Positions 53,438 through 61,401 of a stretch of DNA of 64,000 nucleotides are shown here, piece by piece. The position numbers were made by a program, and so were the translations under genes. Origin of the DNA: Dickeya dianthicola NCPPB 453. GTDB lineage: Bacteria; Pseudomonadota; Gammaproteobacteria; Enterobacterales; Enterobacteriaceae. The stretch lies in the NCBI RefSeq assembly GCF_000365305.1, contig NZ_CM001841.1, forward strand, positions 859,553-923,552, given 5' to 3'. The notes beneath the pieces are model-generated. The model saw only the letters and a program-made list of their open reading frames with translations. It made no database searches and was not told where the DNA came from. How positions within the stretch are numbered: the first letter of the stretch is position 1; each line of letters begins with the position of its first letter.

Positions 53438-53818
53438 ATCTACATTCGCCGGTTCGACAGCTTCGCGCATGTGCATCAACAACTGGAGCAGTGGATGACT
53501 GACGTTGCCGACAGACGGGAAGGCGTTGTTGTGATGCATGAACTGGAGACACTGCTGAGTGGTCTGAAAATGGAGTATCTGGGCTACCACGTTGAAAGCC
53601 TGCTGGAGCAGGCGGCCAAAAAAGAGCTGAACTACCGCGAGTTCCTGTGTATGGCGCTGCAACAGGAATGGAACGGGCGACATCAGCGCGGTGTGGAGTC
53701 CCGGCTGAAGCAGGCCCGGTTCCCGTGGGTCAAAACGCTGGAGCAGTTCGACTTCGGCTTCCAGCCAGGTATCGATCGTAAGGTCGTCCGGGAGCTGGCC
53801 GGGCTGGCGTTCGTGGAG
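53438..53818 (+). pseudogene. IS21 remnant: istA fragment fused to istB N-terminus
   Basis: The frame begins with an IstA-like piece (RRFDSFAHVHQQLEQWMTDV) and passes directly, at ATG 53534, into the N-terminal part of the IstB helper ATPase (MHELETLLSGLKMEYLGYHV, ELNYREFLCMALQQEW, FDFGFQPGIDRKVVRELAGL). The ATPase Walker motifs are missing, and homology ends at about 53818. The joined pieces imply an internal deletion of most of istA. Confidence 0.75.
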
Positions 53819-53825
53819 CCGATAA

Positions 53826-53955
53826 GTACGGCGGGCTGGAACTCGTTCGGCCAGCATCTCCTCCAGCCCACGATAGCTATGCCATATTTGCAGTACCAGA
53901 GTACCGCCTAAAGGATGATGTCACGGGCGAGGTGTCGGCCTTTGAATAATTCATG
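53826..53955 (-). pseudogene. IS6-family transposase N-terminal remnant (stop and frameshift)
   Basis: Minus strand reads FKGRHLARDIIL, an in-frame TAG at 53908-53910, then AVLWYCKYGI, and after a one-base shift SYRGLEEMLAERV. This is the N-terminal helix-turn-helix region of IS6-family (IS26-like) transposases with a nonsense mutation (a Gln is usual there) and a frameshift. It is cut off at the IS21 remnant. Confidence 0.68.
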
Positions 53956-54578
53956 GGGAGCACCGTTGATGAAAGCATCTGGAAATATTATCAGCGACCC
54001 GATCTTTGCAACAGTGCCGTCTGGTCTCTGGCCTGTGCGTGGCGGAAAAAAATCACTCAAGATGCCTGAACTGCCCCCCGGCCACTCATCCTCCTTCCTC
54101 TGTACGTCAGCCATACAGCAGGTGGCTTATAAAATAATGTCATAAAAATATCTCAATATTGTAATAAATTTGCAATGAAGAGAGGCTCCTGCCGCCATGT
54201 ATTCGCCGTCTTCACTTGCGGTATGGTCCGGAGGATAGCTCCGCGTCCTATGCGTATTCCGTAGGATCCACAGACTGAAATGGGTCTCCGGAAACCCGCG
54301 TGACTTCAGGTTTCCGGTATGGCTATGGAACGGAAACGCAACGTCAGGCTGGTTAAAGGAGCCGAATGAAACGGCAAAGGACAGCGCCCTCCCAGTCTGG
54401 GGAAGACTGAATGTCTTCTTGTTTACATTTAGCAAACAGCTGGTCACGGGGGCTCATTGCGGTAAATGTAAATCAGTGCCAGTTTTTTCAGGTACCCGTC
54501 CTGTCTGTCGGCCGTCAGAAGAAAGTCGTCGTAGACGGAGGGTCTGGTCGTGGCAAATAAAACGAGAGGAGGAAAAAC
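53956..54578. other. Unexplained non-coding interval with hairpins upstream of the expansin gene
   Basis: About 620 bases. Contains inverted repeats CCTA / TAGG (54247-54265) and CCGGAAACC / GGTTTCCGG (54288-54317). Minus-strand and plus-strand open frames here have no recognisable domain. The right end supplies a strong ribosome site AGGAGG for the expansin gene. Confidence 0.5.
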
Positions 54579-55304
54579 ATGTCATCGTCAAAAGTAACGT
54601 CGCTGGTCTGTGCTGTATCAGTGTCTGGTCTGGTGCTCGCCAGTATGTCTGTGCGAGCGGGTAGTGCTATCTGGCCCAGAAACAAAGTATGCAAAGGAGG
54701 ATACGCGACAGAAACAGGTTCGGGTTACTCAGGTGGAGCCTTATTACTGGATCCCATCCCGCCTAATATGGACATCGCAGCCATGAGTCCTCACCAGCTC
54801 AATTTGGGCGGTGTGCCTACATCAATGGCCGGGGCGTGGCTGGAGGTTACCGGACCGACTGGCAAGGCGAAAGTGTATGTGACGGATTTGTATCCTAAGA
54901 CAAGAGACTGTGCATTGGATATGTCTCTTGGCGCGTTTAAAAAAATCAGCGGGAAATCGTCCGGCATTGTAAATATCTCCTGGATACTGGTCGAGGGCCC
55001 GTCCAAGGTGCCGGTCCAGTACCGTATAAAGGAAGGCTCTTCGGTTGACTGGGCTGCCGTTCAGGTTCGCAGAACAAGGTATCCGGTGACAAGTATGGAT
55101 TATTACAAATCAGGGCGCTGGATCAGTGCAGAAAGGACTGATTATAATCATTTTATTCTACTTAAACCGGTGCCGAAAGATGTAAGGGTACGGTACACTG
55201 ATGTTTATGACCACCGGATTTATGATTATATTCCCTGGACTCCTCCGAAGATCTCGCCATCAAAGGTGCAAATAGTAACCGGGCATGTGCAGTTTCCATA
55301 TTAA
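54579..55304 (+). CDS. Secreted bacterial expansin (EXLX1-like)
   Basis: A 241-residue exported expansin that loosens cellulose-hemicellulose contacts without hydrolysis. Signal peptide LVCAVSVSGLVLASMSVRAG. Domain D1 (about 30-135) has T44 (GGYATETGSGYSGG), D103 and Y105 (VTDLYPK) and D114 (CALDMS), with the same spacing as T12, D71, Y73 and D82 of Bacillus EXLX1. Domain D2 (about 140-241, CBM63) has W158 and Y189; the position of EXLX1 W125 is Asp157. AGGAGG lies eight bases before the ATG. The GH5 gene starts 55 bases after it. Confidence 0.92.
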   Translation: MSSSKVTSLVCAVSVSGLVLASMSVRAGSAIWPRNKVCKGGYATETGSGYSGGALLLDPIPPNMDIAAMSPHQLNLGGVPTSMAGAWLEVTGPTGKAKVYVTDLYPKTRDCALDMSLGAFKKISGKSSGIVNISWILVEGPSKVPVQYRIKEGSSVDWAAVQVRRTRYPVTSMDYYKSGRWISAERTDYNHFILLKPVPKDVRVRYTDVYDHRIYDYIPWTPPKISPSKVQIVTGHVQFPY

Positions 55305-55359
55305 CTTATTCTTATTTCACGAAAATCATTCTTATTTCACGCAAATGGAGTATCACACC

Positions 55360-56307
55360 ATGACTTTATTTCGCTGTCGATTAATTCAACTGGCGCTGTC
55401 TGTTATTATCTGTGGCGCCATGCCTGCTATGGCTGTTTCCCCCCTTCAGGTATCCGGCAATAAAATATTCCCTGGCACTCGCCAGGTTAATCTGTGTGGT
55501 AACAGCCTTTTCTGGAGCAACAGCGGATGGGGGGCGGAGAAATTTTATAATGCAGGAAGTATTACGGATCTAAAAAAGAACTGGCATGCGGGGATTGTGC
55601 GTGCGGCGATGGGAGTGGAGGATGCCGGCGGATATCTCAGTGACCCGCAGGGAAATATGAAACGCGTTGAGGTTGTGGTGGAAGCTGCAATAAAGGCAGG
55701 CATGTATGTGATAATTGACTGGCACAGCAGCCATGCGGAATCCCACCTGAAGGACGCGACAATTTTTTTTCAGGCAATGGCCACCCGGTACGGACAATAT
55801 CCAAACGTCATCTATGAGATTTATAATGAGCCACTCAATGTGTCCTGGAAAAACACCATCAGGCCTTACGCGATTGCCGTTATTTCGGCAATCCGGAAAA
55901 AGGATCCGGATAATCTCATCATTGTCGGAACGCCTAACTGGTCTCAGGACGTGGATGTTGCCGCTCAGGCGCCTTTAGGCGGAAAAAACATTGCCTACGC
56001 ATTTCATTTTTACGCCGGGACGCATGGGCAGCCTTTCAGGAACAAGGTGCTGACGGCATTACAGCACGGACTGCCGGTGTTCGTGACAGAATGGGGAACG
56101 GTGAATGCTGATGGTAACGGGCCAGTAAACGTGCAGGAGACAGCAGCATGGATACGGTTTCTGAATACATATAAGATCAGCTACGTAAACTGGGCCTATA
56201 ACGATAAAGCGGAAGGTGCGTCCACCTTTTTACCGGGAACACATAGCCTGAGTGCCTCTGGCAGGGCTGTCATTAATATTGACAGAGCATGCCCTGGGCA
56301 GCCGTGA
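55360..56307 (+). CDS. Secreted GH5 endoglucanase
   Basis: A 315-residue glycoside hydrolase family 5 cellulase. Signal peptide LIQLALSVIICGAMPAMA. Catalytic acid E157 (IYEIYNEPLN) and nucleophile E244 (VFVTEWGTVN); NLCGNSLFWSNSGWG and YVIIDWHSSHAESH are GH5_2-type blocks. It has no carbohydrate-binding module, unlike CelZ/Cel5 of Dickeya, and pairs with the expansin gene upstream, which supplies cellulose binding. GGAG lies ten bases before the ATG. Expansin-GH5 pairs are known from Erwinia tracheiphila and fused forms from other xylem pathogens. Confidence 0.92.
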   Translation: MTLFRCRLIQLALSVIICGAMPAMAVSPLQVSGNKIFPGTRQVNLCGNSLFWSNSGWGAEKFYNAGSITDLKKNWHAGIVRAAMGVEDAGGYLSDPQGNMKRVEVVVEAAIKAGMYVIIDWHSSHAESHLKDATIFFQAMATRYGQYPNVIYEIYNEPLNVSWKNTIRPYAIAVISAIRKKDPDNLIIVGTPNWSQDVDVAAQAPLGGKNIAYAFHFYAGTHGQPFRNKVLTALQHGLPVFVTEWGTVNADGNGPVNVQETAAWIRFLNTYKISYVNWAYNDKAEGASTFLPGTHSLSASGRAVINIDRACPGQP

Positions 56308-56365
56308 CCACGGGAGGCGACCCCGCTACTACCGGTTATTGCTACAGGGAGTGACGAGTGGTCGT

Positions 56366-56403
56366 ATTTACAGGGTATTTCTGTCGCTGTAGACCCTGTA
56401 AAT
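56366..56403. terminator. Inverted repeat after the GH5 gene
   Basis: A perfect 11-base inverted repeat ATTTACAGGGT / ACCCTGTAAAT with a 16-base loop, 59 bases past the GH5 stop and just before the IS256 remnant. It could terminate the operon or be part of the IS end. Confidence 0.5.
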
Positions 56404-56426
56404 AATTCTGTGTAACTGCCACCGTA

Positions 56427-56690
56427 TTAAAGGTGAGCGCTCAGGCGGTCACCGAACTCGATAATAAAACGGCTCATCGCCAGCCGCCAGTTCCGGATCG
56501 GCATACTCCATTTTTTTGATGCCGACTGTATCGCCAGATAAATCACTTTTCGCACCGAGTCGTCCGTCGGGAACACGTTGCGTTTCTTTATCGCCTGCCG
56601 GATAACGCTGTTCAGCGATTCAATGGCATTCGTCGTGTAGATGGCTTTGCGGATATCAGGCGGATAGCCGAAGAACGTATTGAGATTTGC
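56427..56690 (-). pseudogene. IS256-family transposase C-terminal remnant
   Basis: Minus-strand frame of about 87 codons: NLNTFFGYPPDIRKAIYTTN, AIESLNSVIRQAIKKRNVFP, then ASKKWSMPIRNWRLAMSRFI. This is the C-terminal end of IS256/mutator-type transposases. It is cut at 56690 where RND-pump sequence begins. Confidence 0.87.
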
Positions 56691-56701
56691 AGGTGCGGTC
56701 G

Positions 56702-57111
56702 ATGTCATCGACGGTGATGGTATTTCTCACCGCGCCGCTGGGGCTGATTGGCGTGGTGCCAACACTGCTGCTCTTCAACCAGCCGTTTGGTATCAATGCG
56801 CTGGTAGGATTAATCGCACTGTCGGGGATTCTGATGCGTAACACCCTGATCCTGAGAGGGCAGATCCATCACAACGAACAGGAAGGACTTGCACCATTTC
56901 ATGCGGTGGTGGAGGCGACGGTGCAGCTATTCCGACCGGTGTTGCTGACGGCGATGGCAGCCATTCTGGCGTTTATCCCGCTGACGCACTCGGTATTCTG
57001 GGGAACGTTGGCCTATACCCTGATTGGCGGTACCATCATCACGCTGGTTATGCCATCTGGTTCAGGATACGGCCTGACAATCAGCAGGATGAAAGGCAGG
57101 CATCAGCGTAA
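56702..57111 (+). pseudogene. C-terminal remnant of an RND efflux permease
   Basis: Reads VMVFLTAPLGLIGVVPTLLL, FGINALVGLIALSGILMRNT, LLTAMAAILAFIPLTHSVFW and GTLAYTLIGGTIITLV, the last four helices of an RND pump. After about 57053 a small deletion shifts the frame; the tail YAIWFRIRPD continues in another frame to TAA 57109-57111. The left end is cut by the IS256 remnant. It is not a copy of the intact pump at 46122-49187 (GINALVGL against GFVALLGV). Confidence 0.82.
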
Positions 57112-57209
57112 GCCTGTTCGCAGTGGAGGAGGATTAAATATTAATGAATTAAAAATCCCTTGTCCCGCCCGTCTGAGGGGACAGGGGATTATCGGAGTGT
57201 TATCTGATG

Positions 57210-58244
57210 TCAGAGATTTGCGTCAGGATTTACAGCCGATTGATTCTTGGTTTTCTCAGGCAAGCCAAGCGTTTGTTGGAACCAGCCAACGACCCGGTTG
57301 ATGACTGCCGTCTGGTACCAGTAATTATCGCCGTGGTCAGCCCCTTCAATAATCACGTAATCAGCGCGATCGCCCGCTTTTTTAAGAGCGTTGTAAAGTT
57401 TCGCACTCTGCTCAGGAGATACCACCGTATCCTTACTGCCGTGCATGATAAGGAACGGAGGTTTCGGCCCATTCAGATGCCCGACCGGACTCGCATTCAG
57501 GGCCTTTTCGGGTAAGGCTGTGATCGATGCGCCGGGGAAATCCCGGAAAGCCGGGCCATTAACCAGCAAGGCTTCTGTCACCGCAGGTGACTTATGAACC
57601 CTTTGTATCGCTTCCGGAAAGCCCGCGCCTATATCCCGCAGGTCTGAAATACCGTAAAGGGTGGCCACAGCCTGAACATTCGAAGACTGATTGAGAAAAT
57701 CGCCTTTATCAAAAGAGTTATCTCCATTCGTCATCCCCAACATCTGAGCAAGCCATCCTCCGGAGGAATCACCCAGTACGCCAATACGTTTTGGGTCAAT
57801 GCCATATTCAGTAGCATGCTGTCTGAGATATCTAACCGCCGCTTTGGCATCCACGACCGGCGCCGGGAATATGTCGGGGATCGTCCGATATTCTGCTGCT
57901 GCAACGACGAAACCAGCCCCTGCCAGTGCCATGCGCATCTCAATAAACTTGTCGCGGTCGGCTGTCATGAATCCCCCTCCGGGATAATAAATGATGGTCG
58001 GTTTCAAATCGTCGGAACGCGGAACAAGAACAGACATATGCAACTGTCTGACTGCTCGCGTACTTTTCACCTGTTCGTAGACTATGTCACCAATATTATC
58101 TATCTGATGCTGGGTAGTTTTAATCTGAACAACCTCTGCACCTTGAGTATACCCAGGGAGATTATTTTTTTCGGAAGCTATCGCTCCGGTTGCAGCAGAA
58201 ATCATACAAAATCCTCCAATCAGGAAGACGTGTGAATATTTCAT
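57210..58244 (-). CDS. Periplasmic alpha/beta hydrolase, homologue of the 19-kb esterase
   Basis: A 344-residue exported esterase. Signal peptide HVFLIGGFCMISAATGAIAS. Oxyanion-hole motif YYPGGGF, nucleophile Ser in LGDSSGGWLAQ, Asp in HGSKDTVVSP, His in GADHGDNYW. It shares with the protein at 19101-20075 blocks such as PPFLIMHGS and QSS-VQAV followed by YG-SDL, so the two are homologous, though clearly diverged. The ATG at 58244 has AAGGG eight bases upstream; a GTG three codons earlier is less likely. Sits between the RND remnant and a TetR cluster. Confidence 0.83.
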   Translation of the reverse strand: MKYSHVFLIGGFCMISAATGAIASEKNNLPGYTQGAEVVQIKTTQHQIDNIGDIVYEQVKSTRAVRQLHMSVLVPRSDDLKPTIIYYPGGGFMTADRDKFIEMRMALAGAGFVVAAAEYRTIPDIFPAPVVDAKAAVRYLRQHATEYGIDPKRIGVLGDSSGGWLAQMLGMTNGDNSFDKGDFLNQSSNVQAVATLYGISDLRDIGAGFPEAIQRVHKSPAVTEALLVNGPAFRDFPGASITALPEKALNASPVGHLNGPKPPFLIMHGSKDTVVSPEQSAKLYNALKKAGDRADYVIIEGADHGDNYWYQTAVINRVVGWFQQTLGLPEKTKNQSAVNPDANL

Positions 58245-58637
58245 ATTTTGCACCCTTTGATGTTTAAGGAACTCTTGTGCAGCAGCGGCTACCGCAAGAG
58301 TTTAATAGTAAAGTATTAGTGAGGAATTCAGAAGCGGGATAAGGGCTGGATAAGGGATAGTGCAGCTTTGACTCAAAAGCCAGAGCTGTGGACTGATAGA
58401 AATTAACAAATACGGCCAGTTTGACCCGAATTACTGTGGCTGAAAACGACAGATAGGTTTAGTGGCATCTGATGAGTTGTAGTTTTGACCGCTTAATTCT
58501 GTCATATAACCTGTAACTTATTCAAAGCGACACAACCCAGACAGTTTGCAGCGTTAATTCCAGAAATTTCTGGGATTTCGGCATACCCCCCCCGCATAAC
58601 GAGAGCTCTTCGCTCATAGCTGATTTCATGTCCCAAT
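58245..58637. other. Gene-free interval
   Basis: About 390 bases, AT-rich, with the esterase promoter region at the left. An 85-codon minus frame overlapping the TetR gene shows no family resemblance. Confidence 0.5.
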
Positions 58638-59186
58638 TCAATCCTTACGGGCGTCATGGCTGATAAGACGTGCGCGGCACACATCCAGAATTTCATCAGC
58701 CAAAGCTGAATCATCAGGGCAGGCACGGGACAGCACCAGGGCGCCAACAAGATGCGCAATGGTATCTATCAGGTCAGCGCGCGTACCATTTTCATTTCCT
58801 AAAACTGCCAGTTGGCGTTCAACTCCGGCCGCAAATGTCGCCTTGATTGACGCAGATTGACGCGCTGCATCAGTACCCAGAGCAGACATCACACATCCTT
58901 TTCCCATGTCATCGCGATGTTGCCGGGAGAGATAGTATTCAATAAATTTTTCCCGGTCCACACCCGCCGTGTTTTCTGCGGAGTGTGTAAAACCGCAGCT
59001 CATTGCCTCCGCCATCAGATCAGCCTTGGAACCAAAGTGCTTGTAGAACCCCCCGTGGGTTAAGCCTGCCGCTGACATCAGTTCCGCGACGCCCACACCA
59101 TCGTAACCTCGCTCACGAAAAAGTTCTGAGGCCGTTTCAACAATGCGCATTCGGTTTTCCCGAACCTGCTCTTTTGACACTTTCAT
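58638..59186 (-). CDS. TetR-family repressor of the redox cluster
   Basis: A 182-residue TetR regulator. The N-terminal helix-turn-helix reads RERGYDGVGVAELMSAAGLT followed by HGGFYKHFGSKADL; the C-terminal ligand domain contains Cys in GKGCVMSALGTD, a region where NemR-like relatives sense electrophiles. It is divergent from the Old Yellow Enzyme gene across 133 bases that contain a palindrome AATCA-AAA-TGATT (59240-59252). Repression of the cluster and induction by electrophiles or quinones are inferred. Confidence 0.87.
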   Translation of the reverse strand: MKVSKEQVRENRMRIVETASELFRERGYDGVGVAELMSAAGLTHGGFYKHFGSKADLMAEAMSCGFTHSAENTAGVDREKFIEYYLSRQHRDDMGKGCVMSALGTDAARQSASIKATFAAGVERQLAVLGNENGTRADLIDTIAHLVGALVLSRACPDDSALADEILDVCRARLISHDARKD

Positions 59187-59239
59187 ACTTTCCTGTCCCT
59201 CTCAAAAATAGGGTTCAAGTATACATTGATGATGACCAT

Positions 59240-59252
59240 AATCAAAATGATT
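59240..59252. promoter_or_regulatory. Candidate TetR operator
   Basis: A perfect palindrome AATCA-AAA-TGATT in the TetR/OYE divergent promoter region, next to TTGACT (59251-59256), which could be a -35 box reading toward the OYE gene. Confidence 0.45.
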
Positions 59253-59319
59253 GACTTTTTAGATTTCGATCATCATCATTACGTTCATGATTTCACCTAC
59301 CACCTACTAGGAAAACAAC

Positions 59320-60411
59320 ATGGCGAACCAACCACTATTTCAACCTTACAACCTTGGGCACATTACACTTGCCAACCATATCGTAATGGCACCATTGACG
59401 CGTAACCGTGCCGGAGCTGGTTTGGTACCCAGCGAACTGGCGGCGACCTACTACGCCCAGCGTGCCACCGCAGGATTGCTGATTACCGAAGCTACGCAGA
59501 TCTCAGCTCAGGCGCAGGGCTATCAGGATACGCCGGGGATCTATACACAGGCTCAAATCGATGGTTGGCGCAAAGTGACTGACGCGGTGCATGCCAAAGG
59601 TGGGCGCATATTTGTACAGCTATGGCACGTAGGACGAATTTCGCATGTCGATTTGCAACCTGGTGGCGCGGCGCCGGTCGCGCCGTCAGCCATTCGCGCC
59701 GAGACTAAGACCTTTGTGAATAACGGTTTTGCTGATGTCTCTGAACCACGTGCGCTGGAGTTGCAGGAAATACAGGGGATTATCGACGACTTCAGAAAGG
59801 CTTCTGCCAATGCCATTGCCGCCGGATTTGACGGCGTAGAGATCCACGGCGCGAATGGATATCTGCTGGAACAGTTTCTTAAAGATGGCGCAAACCAGCG
59901 TACTGATGAATACGGCGGCTCTGTCGAGAATCGTGCGCGCCTGCTGTTAGAAGTCACGGCAGCCGTTAAACAGGAGATCGGTGCTGATCGCACTGGTGTG
60001 CGCATTTCACCGGTTTCCCCGGTTAATGGGATTTCATGCAGTGATCCGCAGCCACAATATGACTACGTCGCTGATCAACTCAATGCATTAGGTATCGTGT
60101 ATCTCCACGTTGTTGAAGGTGCGACGGGCGGCCCGCGTGATGCATCACCGTTCGATTACGGATCCCTGCGTCAACGCTTTAAAAACACCTACATCGGCAA
60201 CAACGGCTATGATCTGGCGCTGGCGTCCGCTCAACGTGCGGAAGGAAAAGCCGATCTGTTCGCGTTCGGTCGTCCGTTCATTTCCAACCCGGATCTGGTC
60301 GAAAGGCTGAAGACGGATGCGCCTCTGGCCTCACTCAATCCTGAAACACTGTATGGCGGTGGCGCAGCGGGATATACCGATTACCCATCGCTTACTGAGA
60401 CCAGCAAGTAA
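59320..60411 (+). CDS. Old Yellow Enzyme family ene-reductase (NemA-like)
   Basis: A 363-residue FMN oxidoreductase that reduces activated C=C bonds, nitro groups and N-ethylmaleimide with NAD(P)H. Barrel motifs: VMAPLTRNRAGAGLVPSELA, QLWHVGRISH, the substrate-binding pair in EIHGANGYLLEQFL, NQRTDEYGGSVENRARLLLE, and FMN-phosphate region FAFGRPFISNPDL. The catalytic Tyr lies in TDEYGG. First gene of the cluster, divergent from the TetR regulator. GGAAAACAAC before the ATG gives a fair ribosome site. Confidence 0.93.
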   Translation: MANQPLFQPYNLGHITLANHIVMAPLTRNRAGAGLVPSELAATYYAQRATAGLLITEATQISAQAQGYQDTPGIYTQAQIDGWRKVTDAVHAKGGRIFVQLWHVGRISHVDLQPGGAAPVAPSAIRAETKTFVNNGFADVSEPRALELQEIQGIIDDFRKASANAIAAGFDGVEIHGANGYLLEQFLKDGANQRTDEYGGSVENRARLLLEVTAAVKQEIGADRTGVRISPVSPVNGISCSDPQPQYDYVADQLNALGIVYLHVVEGATGGPRDASPFDYGSLRQRFKNTYIGNNGYDLALASAQRAEGKADLFAFGRPFISNPDLVERLKTDAPLASLNPETLYGGGAAGYTDYPSLTETSK

Positions 60412-60486
60412 AGCAGCCGGTGTCACGGTTCTACCTGGGTCGCACATTGCGAATTCTGTTTACACATTAATAAAGAAGATCAAATT

Positions 60487-61269
60487 ATGACTAAAGCTTC
60501 AGTTCTCATCACCGGCGCATCCACGGGTATTGGTGCTGTTTACGCGGAACGGTTTGCCCGCCGGGGCCACGACCTGGTTCTGGTCGCGCGCGACAAAGCG
60601 AAATTAGAGATACTGGCCGCGCGTCTGCGACAGGAAAATGCTATTTCTGTCGATGTTTTGCCTGCAGACCTCACGCAAACGAGTGATTTAGCCGCGGTCG
60701 AAGCTCGCCTGCGTGAAGACACACGGATTGGCATTCTCATCAATAACGCGGGTATCGCGCAGTCCGGCCGTTTTACAGAGCAGACGCCTGAATCGATAGA
60801 AAGCCTTATCGCGCTTAACGTCACCGCCCTGACACGGCTGGCCAGTGCGGTGGCTCCACGGCTCGTGCAAGCGGGTGAGGGATCGATCGTCAACATCAGT
60901 TCCATTGTGGGCCTGGCCCCGGAATTTGCCATGACGGTTTACGGCGCAACCAAAGCCTTTGTGCTTTTCCTGTCTCAGGGAATGAATGTAGAGCTGTCAT
61001 CCAAGGGCATTTATATCCAGGCGGTGCTCCCTGCCGGCACTTACACGGAAATCTGGGACCGTGCAGGTATCGACATCAGTAATTCTCCAAAATTCATGGA
61101 AGTGGGCGAGTTAGTGGATGCCGCACTGGTGGGCTTTGATCGCCGCGAACTGGTCACCATCCCGCCGTTACATAATGCTGCTCGCTGGGATACCCTCGAT
61201 GCTTCGCGTCAGGCTCTGCTTTCAGACGTCAAACAAGATGAAGCCGCCGAACGATATAAAGCACTGTAG
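60487..61269 (+). CDS. Classical short-chain dehydrogenase (first of two)
   Basis: A 260-residue SDR. Cofactor motif VLITGASTGIGAVYAERFAR, NNAG motif LINNAGIAQSG, catalytic Ser in NISSIVGLAP and Tyr-Lys in VYGATKAFVLF. Basic residues after the first strand (VARDKAKLE) suggest NADP preference. It lies 75 bases after the OYE gene in the same direction and probably reduces or oxidises a carbonyl product of that enzyme. Exact substrate unknown. Confidence 0.9.
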   Translation: MTKASVLITGASTGIGAVYAERFARRGHDLVLVARDKAKLEILAARLRQENAISVDVLPADLTQTSDLAAVEARLREDTRIGILINNAGIAQSGRFTEQTPESIESLIALNVTALTRLASAVAPRLVQAGEGSIVNISSIVGLAPEFAMTVYGATKAFVLFLSQGMNVELSSKGIYIQAVLPAGTYTEIWDRAGIDISNSPKFMEVGELVDAALVGFDRRELVTIPPLHNAARWDTLDASRQALLSDVKQDEAAERYKAL

Positions 61270-61401
61270 TCAATGAGGTGCATTGTGCAGAACGGTCTTC
61301 CGGCTGTTCTGCACAGAAATAAATCCGACATAAATCCCTGACAGCCTGTCGTCTCATCAGCGATGAGAAACCTCAAACACATCATGAAGGCCTTATTCAG
61401 C

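Noticed and set aside
53142..53552. A 136-codon minus-strand frame
   Set aside because: Only its middle is meaningful, as an IS4-family transposase scrap; the rest is antisense to the IS21 remnant. Reported as a pseudogene piece instead.
54127..54447. A 106-codon minus-strand frame left of the expansin gene
   Set aside because: It spans clear inverted repeats and has no recognisable domain. It looks like chance coding within a structured or mobile segment.
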